A stretch of DNA of 64,000 nucleotides from Mucilaginibacter sp. SJ (GCF_028993635.1 NZ_CP118631.1:5022001-5086000); one strand, 5' to 3'. Counted from the first letter of the stretch, positions 51,663-61,800 are shown. Notes: a model not told the origin generated them from the sequence alone. Made by a program: numbers and translations.

Positions 51663-52689
51663 ATGTTTGTACTAATTCGTCAAATTGTTGTTGCCCGTTA
51701 TTTAAAAAACTAATGCCTATGGGCAGCACCAAAATGGTCAGTTTTTTAACCATCGGAAGCAGGTCCTGTTCCCCTAAACGCTGCGCATCCTTTTCTGTTG
51801 TGATGATCACTTTTTTTTGTGATACACAGGCCAAAAATTCATCGGCAAGTTTAGTGATATTTTTTAAGCTAAAACGGTGATGGTCGGGATAATTATGATG
51901 AACAATCAGTGGTGTTTGCTTTTTCAGATATGCCAATAATGGTTTTGGATTAGCTATCCCCGTAAGCAGGAAAACCGTGGTTTGATCGTCGATGGTATCT
52001 GTAACTCCAGCTCCATTCATAGTTTGGGCCGGCATGTACTTTATGGTGGTGAAAAATAGCGACTGGTGCGTATAAGGTTTGATCCTTTTAATAACGCGGC
52101 CTTGTTCCAGATCGGTCAGCGAAGCCGGACATTTACTGATGATGATGACATCCGCCCTTTTACGTCCGCCGAATGGCTCGCGCAGGTTACCCGCCGGGAG
52201 CAGAAAATGAGGTTCGTTAACACGGCTGTAATCAAAAAGCAAAATGCTTATACCCGGCTCAAGCGCGCGGTGCTGGTAGGCATCATCTAAAATAATAACA
52301 TCATGATCGTCTTTTAACTGCTCAACGCCATCAACCCGCTTTTCGCAAACGGCAACATCAAGGTCCGGGAATTTATGTTTGAACTGTGCTGGTTCATCGC
52401 CGATATCTGAGGCTTTGCTTTCGGCCGATGCCATTAAAAAACCTTTGGTAATACGACCGTAGCCCCGGCTAAGCGTGGCAATTTTATAATTGTCCTTCAA
52501 CAGTCTGATCAAATATTCGGTCATAGGGCTTTTACCGGAGCCGCCAACATCCAGGTTGCCGACTACGATCAGCGGCATGTCAAAGCCGGTGCTTTTGAAA
52601 ATTCTCCGGTCATAACACCAGTTGCGAATAGCCGTAACCAGGCCATAGATCAGCGAAAATGGGATTAAAAGCCAGCGGAGGAATTTCAT
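51646..52689 (-). CDS. lpxK: Tetraacyldisaccharide 4'-kinase
   Basis: A 347-residue LpxK, which phosphorylates the lipid A precursor at the inner membrane to give lipid IVA. An N-terminal amphipathic/membrane helix (about 1-20) is followed by the P-loop VGNLDVGGSGKSPMTEYL (about residues 43-60), DEPAQ, and VIILDDAYQHRALEPGISIL with the DD of the active site. It heads the three-gene unit. A palindromic repeat lies just upstream. Confidence 0.95.
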   Translation of the reverse strand: MKFLRWLLIPFSLIYGLVTAIRNWCYDRRIFKSTGFDMPLIVVGNLDVGGSGKSPMTEYLIRLLKDNYKIATLSRGYGRITKGFLMASAESKASDIGDEPAQFKHKFPDLDVAVCEKRVDGVEQLKDDHDVIILDDAYQHRALEPGISILLFDYSRVNEPHFLLPAGNLREPFGGRKRADVIIISKCPASLTDLEQGRVIKRIKPYTHQSLFFTTIKYMPAQTMNGAGVTDTIDDQTTVFLLTGIANPKPLLAYLKKQTPLIVHHNYPDHHRFSLKNITKLADEFLACVSQKKVIITTEKDAQRLGEQDLLPMVKKLTILVLPIGISFLNNGQQQFDELVQTYVRQY

Positions 52690-52705
52690 AAATGATTTTG
52701 CGGGC

Positions 52706-52799
52706 CGTCATTGCGAGGTATGAAGCAATCCCCGATGTGCAGGTCGGCAGTGCAAGCCCTTCTGTATAGTTTGGGATTGCTTCGTACCTCGCAATGACG
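52706..52799. repeat. Palindromic intergenic repeat (CGTCATTGCGAGG type)
   Basis: CGTCATTGCGAGGTATGAAG on the left and CTTCGTACCTCGCAATGACG on the right pair almost fully, with a 45-base centre. It lies between lpxK and the DinB-like gene. Confidence 0.82.
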
Positions 52800-52858
52800 T
52801 CTTTCTTCTTTTAAATTTCTGAAGAACAACAAAGTTAATATTTGATGCCGATTTACTA

Positions 52859-53314
52859 TCAGTCTATCACCCCAAACTGCTTCAAATGATGTGTAAAATG
52901 CTTTCCGTGCCATATGATCCACTCATAATAATCCATAGGGCCGAAGGCACCGTGGATCACTTTAACATCGGGGGTATTAAAATACCTGTCGAAAGTGTCA
53001 AGTTCTTTCATTAGCTGATTAATAGCAGTTTCCAAATTAGGGTAGATTAAGGTATCAGCCAATTCTTCCAAAAAGATATTACGGGGTATTTCGGCATCGG
53101 TATAAACGGCGGAGTGTTTACGTGCAACTGTATTGTCATCCGGGCCATCCCAGGTTGGTATTTTTACACCGTTAGTATACTGAACCTGGTCAATAAGGTG
53201 TTCGATCATTTGCTGCGGTTTCATTTTGCCCCAAAGCGGCGCTGCTTCGGGCTGAAGGTTGAGCATTAAGCGATATAGCACTTTGCGGTTGGTAATATCA
53301 ACAAATTGGTTCAT
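52859..53314 (-). CDS. DinB/DUF1569-like four-helix protein
   Basis: A 151-residue protein resembling DinB-like/DUF1569 metal-binding four-helix bundles. The probable metal His residues are in MIEHLIDQV (first helix), and in EWIIWHGKHFTHHLKQF near the C-terminus. Family members include thiol-dependent transferases and proteins of unknown role. It is a single gene divergent from the serine hydrolase gene. An exact -7 element lies 19 bases ahead. Confidence 0.7.
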   Translation of the reverse strand: MNQFVDITNRKVLYRLMLNLQPEAAPLWGKMKPQQMIEHLIDQVQYTNGVKIPTWDGPDDNTVARKHSAVYTDAEIPRNIFLEELADTLIYPNLETAINQLMKELDTFDRYFNTPDVKVIHGAFGPMDYYEWIIWHGKHFTHHLKQFGVID

Positions 53315-53333
53315 GGGCTAACGGATGTTTTAG

Positions 53334-53341
53334 CAAATATA
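53334..53341 (-). promoter_or_regulatory. -7 promoter element of the DinB-like gene
   Basis: Minus-strand TATATTTG, exact TAnnTTTG, is 19 bases before the ATG at 53314. Confidence 0.45.
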
Positions 53342-53400
53342 AAGGAGTGGTTGCCTGTTATATTAAAATTTGTATTTTCATTTTTTTAGATCGCCATCAC

Positions 53401-54312
53401 ATGAAACATAAACTTACCTTACTGTTGTTGACATTGTTAGCAGCACCGGCATTTGCACAAACCGACAGTAAACTCAGCGCTAAATTAAATGAAGCTGTCA
53501 AAGATTTTCAGGGCCAGGTTGGCATTTATGTATATAATTTAAAAAACGGCAAAACGGCGGAGATCAATGCAGATACGCTGTTCCCTACAGCCAGTATGAT
53601 CAAAGTAAGTATCCAATGCGGGGTGATGGATAAGATAGAAAAAGGTGAGCTGAAGTATAATCAGAAATTAGTTTACCGCGATTCATTGCTTTATGCCGGT
53701 GAGGATTTGCTGGGCTCATTCAAAGATAAAGACACTGTACAATTGAGTAAAGTGGCTATGCTCATGATCACCATGAGCGATAATACCGCAAGTTTGTGGC
53801 TGCAAAAGCTGGTGGGCGGCGAATATATCAACAACTGGCTCAATCAAAATGGCTTTAAGGTAATGCGGGTAAATTCACGTGTGCCGGGCAGGGAAGCTAT
53901 CCGCAAGATCTATGGTTGGGGAGTAAGCACCCCGCGCGAAATGTGCCGTCTGTTCACCATGATCCGCGAAGGTAAGGCGGTAAGCCAGGCAGCCAGCGAG
54001 CGGATGTACCGTAACATGGGGCGCATTTACTGGGATGAACATGCGTTGTCGCAAATTCCGCCTTACGTACATACCATTTCCAAACAGGGGGCGGTTGATG
54101 AATCAAGGTCAGAAACTGTGCTGGTAAATGCCCCGCATGGAGATTACGTGTTTTCGATCATTACTAATCATAACAAGGATACCAGTTGGACACCCGACAA
54201 TGAAGCCGGATTGCTGATCAAAAAAGTATCCGCCCTGCTTTGGCATTATTTTGAACCTGGAGATAAGTGGCAACCGGCATACGGGGTTGACAAGTTTATG
54301 TTGAATGAGTAG
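53401..54312 (+). CDS. Class A beta-lactamase-like serine hydrolase, exported
   Basis: A 303-residue protein with a signal peptide (1-19, ending PAFA) and a serine beta-lactamase/transpeptidase fold. The SxxK motif is S65-M-I-K68, SDN is 126-128 and the third motif reads KQG (228-230) where KTG or KSG is usual. A Glu at 165 (VPGREA) is close to the omega-loop Glu of class A enzymes, but the usual ExxLN pattern is not clear. It could hydrolyse beta-lactams or act on a peptidoglycan-like or ester substrate. The ATG at 53401 gives the signal peptide and is preferred over 53347. Confidence 0.85.
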   Translation: MKHKLTLLLLTLLAAPAFAQTDSKLSAKLNEAVKDFQGQVGIYVYNLKNGKTAEINADTLFPTASMIKVSIQCGVMDKIEKGELKYNQKLVYRDSLLYAGEDLLGSFKDKDTVQLSKVAMLMITMSDNTASLWLQKLVGGEYINNWLNQNGFKVMRVNSRVPGREAIRKIYGWGVSTPREMCRLFTMIREGKAVSQAASERMYRNMGRIYWDEHALSQIPPYVHTISKQGAVDESRSETVLVNAPHGDYVFSIITNHNKDTSWTPDNEAGLLIKKVSALLWHYFEPGDKWQPAYGVDKFMLNE

Positions 54313-54705
54313 ATAATTAGCAGGTTATTACTGCTTCTTACAGCATAAATCTTGACAGAAAGCTGAGAGACATATGCTTTCGGCATCCGAATAGATAGAC
54401 GCGGGCCTCCATTGTGAATATACTGTTAAATTAAGGTGAAAAAAATATGAGATTTATATAAATGGATGTTATATGATGCAAAAGAACTAAATTGTAATAA
54501 ACGTCATACAGTTTTTAAAAATCATGTTTATATTTACAATTCAATTACGGGTATCCAAACCCGGATTTGTGATAAGGTTTAGGTTTAAAGCCCCATGCAG
54601 CGAGTGCTATGGGGCTTTTATTTTAGGGTATCTACTCAAAAATACTAAACTTCGTAAGTCTGCATATTTGAACTGCTAACTGCCACGGCACACAGCCAGC
54701 CTCCC
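54313..54705. other. Gap with second candidate small RNA
   Basis: 393 noncoding bases after the serine hydrolase gene. The only structure found is the two-hairpin unit at 54548-54619. Confidence 0.6.
54548..54619 (+). ncRNA. Candidate small RNA 3' end: CCAA-loop hairpin plus GCGAG-loop terminator (copy 2)
   Basis: Hairpin 1 (CGGGT/ACCCG, loop ATCCAA, 54548-54563) is followed after 23 bases by a stem AAAGCCCCATGCA against TGCTATGGGGCTTT with one bulge, around the loop GCGAG (54600-54604), then Ts. It matches the plan and loop of the unit at 27141-27219 while the stem sequence differs. It could alternatively be only a distant terminator of the serine hydrolase gene 275 bases upstream. Confidence 0.45.
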
Positions 54706-54861
54706 TCATGGCGCTTCACTAAACTCTTCATCCACACTTTCGCGTAGATCATACAGCAACCATTGCTTACCGGCAATCGATCGTGTTTTTGACTGCAGTA
54801 GTTTAATGAAATCGTTAACGCCCACAGGTTCATTGCCATCGCCACATTCAAACGTTTTCAT
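54706..54861 (-). CDS. Possible small protein (51 residues)
   Basis: The frame starts MKTFECGDGNEPVGVNDFIK, has no membrane segment, is Asp/Glu-rich and ends at a TGA at 54706. The amino-acid mix looks protein-like, and it begins near the divergent -7 element at 54883-54890 of the neighbouring gene. No family is recognised. Another minus-strand frame (54645-54851) overlaps it and looks less protein-like. Coding status is uncertain. Confidence 0.3.
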   Translation of the reverse strand: MKTFECGDGNEPVGVNDFIKLLQSKTRSIAGKQWLLYDLRESVDEEFSEAP

Positions 54862-54882
54862 TTATTGTAATTCTGCTAATAG

Positions 54883-54890
54883 TATCTTTG
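54883..54890 (+). promoter_or_regulatory. -7 promoter element of the LytR_C-like gene
   Basis: TATCTTTG is an exact TAnnTTTG match 62 bases before the preferred ATG at 54952 (11 before the alternative at 54901). Confidence 0.45.
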
Positions 54891-54951
54891 ATGTTTAATA
54901 ATGTTATTTTATATTTATTTGATTTTTAGATTGTTAAAAAGTACCTGCCTT

Positions 54952-55569
54952 ATGCAAAAAAATAATCAAATACTTATATTAGTTATTCCTGGTGTACTCG
55001 CCCTTGTTGGTACCTTACTGGGAGGAATGTTACAGGGTTACTGGAACAGCGAACTTTCCCGACAAAAATATCAATCCGATCTGGTACTTAAAGCTTTAGA
55101 ATCAAACTCAGCAGAAGAACGTTTACAAACCCTTAAGCTACTTGTACACACTAATCTTATAAAAGAGTCTTCTGTTAGAGATAGTATAGTAAATTATATA
55201 ATCCAAAAACAAAAAGATCCTTCCAGTATACCTCAAATCAAACCTGCTACTTCTGTTTCACTTGACGCGCCTATTGTTGATAATGCAAGAGTGTATTTGT
55301 TGGCTGGTAATAAAAAGTTGACTAATAAATTTAATGATATAGAGCAACAACTTACAAACGCCGGTTTCAAAGTAATGGGAGCCAGAAATATTTTTGATGT
55401 AGGTCGCCCGGATAGTACCGAGGTGAGGTATTTTAATGCGGATGATCAGTTACAAGCAAATAAAGTTTCTGAATTTCTGCATTTTAAATACGGTCAATCT
55501 TATGTGGCTAAGTATTATAAAGACAACAAAGCAAAATCGGGCTATATTGAAATATGGTTGGGACGTTGA
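54952..55569 (+). CDS. Membrane-anchored protein with LytR_C-like C-terminal domain
   Basis: A 205-residue protein with one N-terminal membrane helix (about residues 6-27), a charged helical middle part (about 30-90), and a C-terminal domain of about 90 residues. That domain (ARVYLLAGNKKLTNKFNDIEQ, NAGFKVMGARN, then VRYFNADDQLQANKVSEFL and SGYIEIWLG) resembles the LytR cell-envelope-related C-terminal domain. Domain assignment is by pattern only. ATG 54952 is preferred because it directly precedes the membrane helix; 54901 would add 17 hydrophobic residues. Role is unknown; the soluble part is probably periplasmic. Confidence 0.65.
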   Translation: MQKNNQILILVIPGVLALVGTLLGGMLQGYWNSELSRQKYQSDLVLKALESNSAEERLQTLKLLVHTNLIKESSVRDSIVNYIIQKQKDPSSIPQIKPATSVSLDAPIVDNARVYLLAGNKKLTNKFNDIEQQLTNAGFKVMGARNIFDVGRPDSTEVRYFNADDQLQANKVSEFLHFKYGQSYVAKYYKDNKAKSGYIEIWLGR

Positions 55570-55599
55570 CGAACTTATAAGTTCAAAAGAGAATTAATT

Positions 55600-55632
55600 T
55601 TTGTTAACTTACCTAAATGATCTATAACTTTG
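55600..55632 (+). promoter_or_regulatory. Promoter TTTG-N21-TAACTTTG of pdxJ
   Basis: Both Bacteroidota elements are exact: TTTG at 55600-55603 and TAACTTTG at 55625-55632. The second ends four bases before the pdxJ ATG, so the transcript start should fall at or beside the start codon. Confidence 0.6.
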
Positions 55633-55636
55633 AGGT

Positions 55637-56368
55637 ATGACCCGTCTATCTGTCAACATCAACAAAATAGCTACGCTTCGTAATTCGCGGGGGGGCAATA
55701 ATCCCGACCTGATCCAGGTTGCTAAAGACTGTGAACGTTTTGGCGCGCAGGGAATAACGGTGCACCCCCGGCCCGATGAGCGCCACATTCGTTATAACGA
55801 TGTGTTCGAACTTAAGAAAATTGTTACTACCGAGTTTAATATTGAAGGTAATTGCCAGGAACAAAAATTTATCGACCTGGTGCTTGCCAATAAGCCCGAA
55901 CAGGTTACCCTGGTGCCCGATGTGCTGGGTCAGATCACCTCAAACCATGGCTGGGATACCATCACCAACTATCATTATTTAAAAGATATGATAGCGGTAT
56001 TTAAAAATGCAGGGATCAGGGTATCTATTTTTGTTGATCCGCTGCCCGAAATGGTTGAAGGCGCCGCCAAAACCGGTACCGACCGTGTAGAACTTTATAC
56101 CGAAGGCTATGCTACTCATTTTCCACAAGGAAAGGAGCTTGCTATTGCTCCATATATCGAGGCCGCAAAAGTTGCACAACAGGCGGGGTTAGGCCTTAAT
56201 GCCGGTCACGATCTGGACTTGCATAACCTGAAATATTTTGCAGAAAATATACCCGGCCTGCTCGAAGTAAGCATTGGTCATGCCCTGGTAAGCGATGCCT
56301 TGTACTATGGTTTGGAAAACACCATACAAATGTACCTGAGGCAATTATCGCTAACGGATAATGCTTAA
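55637..56368 (+). CDS. pdxJ: Pyridoxine 5'-phosphate synthase
   Basis: A 243-residue PdxJ of the usual length, a TIM-barrel enzyme that condenses 1-deoxy-D-xylulose 5-phosphate with 3-amino-2-oxopropyl phosphate in the DXP-dependent vitamin B6 pathway. Key blocks are LSVNINKIATLRNSRGG (start), GITVHPRPDERHIRYNDV with the catalytic-site His and Arg, TLVPDVLGQITSNHGWD and GLNAGHDLDLHNL. Its last 18 bases overlap the end of the convergent T9SS protein gene. The promoter is directly before the ATG. Confidence 0.96.
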   Translation: MTRLSVNINKIATLRNSRGGNNPDLIQVAKDCERFGAQGITVHPRPDERHIRYNDVFELKKIVTTEFNIEGNCQEQKFIDLVLANKPEQVTLVPDVLGQITSNHGWDTITNYHYLKDMIAVFKNAGIRVSIFVDPLPEMVEGAAKTGTDRVELYTEGYATHFPQGKELAIAPYIEAAKVAQQAGLGLNAGHDLDLHNLKYFAENIPGLLEVSIGHALVSDALYYGLENTIQMYLRQLSLTDNA

Positions 56369-58705
56369 GCTGCCCGATAATAAGCCACAACCGGAGTTTA
56401 GGTTAATGATATAATAATAACTGCCTGTAGGTAATGTTTTGCCATTATAGGTGCCGTTAAACGGGTGGCTATATCCTATGGAGTTAAAAATGTTTTTGCC
56501 ATACCGGTTAAATATTTTTACGGTTGCCGCTGGATAGTTTTCCATTCCCGCTATCTGCCAGTAATCATTGATACCATCATTATTGGGTGTAATTACATTG
56601 GCAATATTAAGGTTTGAAAGGCCTACGCTTACATCAACCTTTGTGCGGGTACTTTCACAGGCATTGCTAAGCCTGCTGATATAGTAACTCCGGTTGGCGG
56701 TAACGTTCACTTTAAATTTGCCATTGGGTTCCTCATCAAGCGGAGTAGTACTGGTTTCACTATCATAAAGCCTGTAGGTTGACGTTGCTACAGGTTTTTT
56801 TACTGGTATTATTGTTTCGCCCGGACCGCATAATTGAAAGCTGCTTATTACAGGCGGTTCGATGACAAGCTCCTGGTTAAGCAGTGTAATGTGATAGGGC
56901 ATAGCGCAGCCGTCCGGATCTATGGTGAGGGTGTATGTTCCGCCGGGAAGCCCGTCGATATCCAGTGTGTTGCGTATTACATTTCCGGCTTCATTTGTCC
57001 ACCTTAATGGTGGTGTACCGCCGTTTGTATTGATAAGCTTTAAATTACTGATGCTGCCATTTGCTGCATCGCAGGAAGCATTCACTTTGTGAAGCTCTGA
57101 ATCATCTATGCCGGGGTTTGAGCTGGTTAAGGTTATGGGAATAGATTGAGCAAAACAATTGCCGTTGTAACATTTGGCATAATAGGTACCAACACCCGCA
57201 TTTTTAAGTTTGGTGCCGCCGGATTGTACTAATTGATCCTGGTCATTATACCAGTCAACCCCGATAACGTTCTTTAAGTTTTGCAGGGTAATAGATCCGT
57301 TATTTTTGAAGCAGGTTGGATTAACCTTCACATAATCGGCGGCCGACGTCGAAATCACCGGTTGGGTAAATTCGGATGAGCTATTGTTAAGCGTAGCATT
57401 TGCCACCAGTTTTTTATTGTGAAAATCGCCGGTATACTTCCAGTTACCCGCTGCATCTGCAACAACTGTAACCAGGTATTGTACCGGGTTACAAACGTTG
57501 CAGTCTGTATTGTCATTATAAATATAAATTGCGGCTCCGGGCGATGCCGTTCCTGAAAATTCGGCGGCACTGTTTACAATTACATTTATGTTGGGAATCG
57601 CTGTTCCGTTTGATATAAGGTAAGGGTTTGTATTGCAGGAAATACTGTTTTTGGCGATAGTAATATTGGTTGATTCGACCGCATAAAATGCGCCGCCATC
57701 ATTACTGAAAATATTAATGTCGTTATCATTATCATCGCCTATAAAAGCATTGTTGCATTTAAATAACGACATGCCCGAATTTCCAGGTATACTGCTTTGT
57801 TTATTACGCAGAAAGTAAAAGCCATTTACTGATACAAACTGAAATGTTGTAACACAGAAGTCATTGTCGGTTACCTGCACGTTGCTTCCCTGGAAGTGTA
57901 AAAGAATTGAAGCGCTTCCGCGGTTATCCTGGCCGTTCACATCAAGTGAAAGTGAGTTGTTGATAAATTTATTATCGGTTCCGTTCAGGGCTATCGCGGT
58001 AGCAAAATAGTTTCTTTCTTTGGAGGTAGGGCCACCCACTAATGAGTTATCGGCGGTTATATCAAGTGCATATCCTAATTCAACAACGTTTGTTCCCGAT
58101 TCATCATAACCAATAAAATTTGATTGGATATTGATATTATCATTATTCTTTGAGTCGGTTAGTGAGTTGGTGCCGCAATAAACACCGTAGATGTTATCGC
58201 AAAAAACATTTCCTTTATCCGGTGCGCCTATGGTAATATTGGTACAATCGTAGGCCGATATAGCAGTGAAAAGAAGGTTGCCGTTAAAGTTTGTGAGTTT
58301 GCTGCTGTAACCTTTTATGCATAAGCCATATATTTCCACATTGGTAACTTCAGTCATCAACAGGGCTGCTGCCTTAGTCCCCGGAAAAGTATAGCTTATA
58401 TCGGGTATGATATAAACCCTGGCGTCACTTCTGCCGAGTTTGGGTGTCGGCTGCGTGCTGCCGTCGATAATTAAATTAGAGGTAACCTCGGGGAGTTGGG
58501 TAAACAAGGTAATAGGAGCCTGGCTTGGCAGATTAAAATTAATAATATCCTGCTGAATCGTGCCGTTGGCGGCTGCTTTAGTAAGGGCCTCGCGCAGTGT
58601 ACCTGTTCCTGCATCGGCATTACTCGTAACGGTAAATACCGTGGCCCCTGCATTTAAACAGGTCAGCAATAAAAATAGCGTAAACAGAAACAACTTGTGT
58701 TTCAT
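56351..58705 (-). CDS. Secreted beta-helix protein with T9SS type-B sorting domain (1 of 3)
   Basis: A 784-residue protein with a signal peptide (1-21). It starts with the TVTSNADAGTGTLREALTKA pattern and a right-handed beta-helix-like region (about 25-400). Two SprB-type repeats (about 450-620) end in GTYxxxV-type strands. The C-terminal about 90 residues form a gliding-motility-type (CTD type B) sorting domain: NVITPNNDGINDYW, KIFNRYGKNIF and LPTGSYYYIINL. It should be exported by the type IX system and fixed to the cell surface. It is the shortest of three tandem genes with the same layout. Confidence 0.88.
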   Translation of the reverse strand: MKHKLFLFTLFLLLTCLNAGATVFTVTSNADAGTGTLREALTKAAANGTIQQDIINFNLPSQAPITLFTQLPEVTSNLIIDGSTQPTPKLGRSDARVYIIPDISYTFPGTKAAALLMTEVTNVEIYGLCIKGYSSKLTNFNGNLLFTAISAYDCTNITIGAPDKGNVFCDNIYGVYCGTNSLTDSKNNDNINIQSNFIGYDESGTNVVELGYALDITADNSLVGGPTSKERNYFATAIALNGTDNKFINNSLSLDVNGQDNRGSASILLHFQGSNVQVTDNDFCVTTFQFVSVNGFYFLRNKQSSIPGNSGMSLFKCNNAFIGDDNDNDINIFSNDGGAFYAVESTNITIAKNSISCNTNPYLISNGTAIPNINVIVNSAAEFSGTASPGAAIYIYNDNTDCNVCNPVQYLVTVVADAAGNWKYTGDFHNKKLVANATLNNSSSEFTQPVISTSAADYVKVNPTCFKNNGSITLQNLKNVIGVDWYNDQDQLVQSGGTKLKNAGVGTYYAKCYNGNCFAQSIPITLTSSNPGIDDSELHKVNASCDAANGSISNLKLINTNGGTPPLRWTNEAGNVIRNTLDIDGLPGGTYTLTIDPDGCAMPYHITLLNQELVIEPPVISSFQLCGPGETIIPVKKPVATSTYRLYDSETSTTPLDEEPNGKFKVNVTANRSYYISRLSNACESTRTKVDVSVGLSNLNIANVITPNNDGINDYWQIAGMENYPAATVKIFNRYGKNIFNSIGYSHPFNGTYNGKTLPTGSYYYIINLNSGCGLLSGSLSIIR

Positions 58706-58873
58706 GGCGGCAACACAATCTGGAATGTTAGTTTATAAATTGATTTGGGCAATAAACTGGTTTGTTAGTATTGGTTGATATTGCCTGCCAGTAAGTTACG
58801 ATTTTTGTTTAATATCCTTTATAATATACCCGCCGCAAAAGAAGCGGCAGGTTAGTCAGGATGTTGTTAAAAT

Positions 58874-61800
58874 TTATCTGATCAAGGTAAGGTTGCCAGA
58901 TAGCAGCTTACAAGGAGTATTGAGGTTAATGATGTAATAATACACCCCCGAAGGCAGCAGCCAGCCATTAAACTGCCCGGAAAATGGCGTGGCGTATTCT
59001 TTTGACTCAAATACCCTTTTTCCGTAACGGTTAAAGATCTGAACTAAAGTGCCGGGGAATTTTTCAAGGCCTTCTATCTTCCAGTAATCATTTATACCAT
59101 CGCCGTTGGGGGTTATGGTATTGGAGAATTTTACGTCGACCAATACAACTTCAATATGCGTTTTGGTGCGCGGGCTTTCGCATGACCCTATGCTGTATGA
59201 TATATAATAATCACTGGTTTCGGTTGTTAATACTTCAAAATTGCCGGTATTGCTGGTTTGAAGTGGCGTTGTTGACGTAGCATCGGCATATAAATTATAC
59301 ATGCCTGTAGTTTTGTTTAAAACAGACAGGCCCACTTTTCCGGGCAGGCAGATCCTTTGATCGTTTAATACAGGTGCGTCTGGGATAAATTTTTGGTTGC
59401 CAACCTCCTTGCTGAATGGTAACGGAATTGCGCAGGTAGTGTTATCGGTAACTGTCAATGTATAGGTGCCTTTGCCAACATTTATTAAATCTTTATCGTT
59501 CCCCACGGTATTGCCGGTGGCGTCGGTCCAGATAAATTTATATGGAGGCACACCGCCGGAAACATCGATGCCCGTAATGCTGCCCAATAGCTGGTCGCAC
59601 TCATCTGTTTTGGCTACCGGGGCATTATTTGCCGAAAATTGTAGCAAAGGGGTTGCCTGTATTACCCAGGTGCCGAGTACAGAAGCACATCCGTTTTTAT
59701 CGGTTACATGAAGCGTATATGAACCTGGGGCTGTGTTTGGAACATCGGTACCGTAACTTACTGTTGTACCGGCTGCATCAAGCCATTGATAAGAGCTTGG
59801 TTTTATAGTCCCCTCAAAATCAATATGCAGACTGCCATTGTTGAGCCCGCAGGTAGTAGGCGTGTTAATAAGGCTTTTAATGGTAAATACCTCGGGAGTT
59901 AAACGGCCAACCGTAAAATATTTATCATTACTGCATTGCGTAATCGTATTTAATGCATTTAAACGGTATGTGCCATCGGCGAGGTTAAAAATATCCAGGT
60001 TTGCCGGGTTGGTTGGTATTGGGTTACCTTGCGGATCGTACCATTGCAATTGATTGGCATTTTGATATCCAACACCGGTTATTGAGCCATTATTTTCACC
60101 ACATTTAGCGGGTGTAATAAATCCGTCATAAATTATCACCGAATTTGTTTCCGAGATATATATCGGTGGAGTGGAATACGGGCTGCACTCACTTTGATCC
60201 ATCAGTACGAGGGTATAGCTACCTCCTTTAACTCCTACCAGATCTTTTGAAGTACTAACGGTTTTGCCCGTGGCATCCAGCCATTTGTAGGTAAGTGTAC
60301 CTATGCCTGATGGTATGGGTGTAATGTTTTTTATGCTGCCGTCGGCCACACCACACCGTGCAGGCTTTACCGTCATGGTTGAAAGGTCATAATCAGGACC
60401 TGGCTTGGCTTTAATGGTTACAGCCGGGCTTGAGGTTACAGCACAGCTGGCCTCGTCATAAATGGTTACCGTGTACGTACCTTGAGGTAAAGAGGCCGAC
60501 TTGCTTGTTGCCGCGATATTGCCATTCTTATCTTTCCACGCAAAAGTGATATTACCTGTACCTCCTGTAAAGTTCACATCAAACGGAAATTGTTTCTGGC
60601 GGCATTCCGGTACCGGTACAATTACATTCTGTATTTTGATCCGCGAATCTTTTACCTCAAAAAGCTGCGTAACTTTCTGGCAGCCACCGGGGTATTGCGC
60701 TGTTAACTGGTAAGTGCCGGGTAAAAGGTTTTTTATACTCTGGCCATCACCAACGGATGTAAGGCTGCCATTTTGCTCTTTTTTATCCCAGTGGTATAAC
60801 AGGCCGCTCCGGTTTTGCTGTATAGTAATACTACCCTGGTATGCACAAGTGTAGTTTTTTATCACAATGTCACTTTCCCTGATCACCAATGATGAAAAAG
60901 GCGAGGTGTTTTTATTAGCATCAGTTGCCGTGGCTATTACAGCCTTACTGATAGTTCCCGAGTAAGACCATTTACCGCTCCCGTCAGACTGTACGGTAGT
61001 AATATAGGTTTTACCCTGGCATATCGTTCCGCAATCGTCCGAAAAGAAAAGCTCGATAGCCGAGTTTGGTGTAGCTATCCCAGATACTGCTGTGCTGCCG
61101 AAATTAAGCACTTGCACATAGGGGACTGTATAATAATTACTGATGGCACTTATGCCATAGTCACTGTTGCAAAAAATGCTGTTTCGGGTTATTAATGTAT
61201 GAGCGCTGTTAAGGGCTTCGATGCCGTACTGATTGTAACCAATATAATTTTTATCGGTAGCAAGCGGGCCGCCAATGGTACCCGATGAGCTCTCGCCGGC
61301 CCTGATGCCCTCGCCATTCCCGAGGTTGGCGGTACCGGTAATATCAGTACCAATTTTGTTGCCGGTGATATTGAATGTGGCCCGTTCAATATAAATGCCG
61401 CAATAACGCTGCCCCGATATAATATTGGCATTGATGTTCACAGTGGTATAATCGGTGGTTACATTAATGCCGTATGCTTTAATAAAGGCGCTTTGCTGAA
61501 ACAGCAGGATGTTTTTAAAACCTTTTTTCCCGGTATAATCCGTACCTATTTTATTGTTTTGGATGTCAACAACGCTTGGGGTAACATTGAAATTATAACC
61601 GCGTATGATATTAATATTAGTAACATTGGCCGATATAATATTGCCCATGTTAGCGTCTGTACCGCCTATAGTGGCTGTTTTGCTCAGTACCAGGCTAACA
61701 CCGTTGATGTTGCTTGCCGCGGTATAACCATCGTCCAATAAACCTATGATATTGCTTTGAATAAGAATATCGGCAAGCCCGTTACTATAGTAATATGAGT

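Noticed and set aside
54645..54851. 68-codon minus-strand frame
   Set aside because: Overlaps the more protein-like 51-codon frame at 54706-54861 and has an unnatural residue mix.
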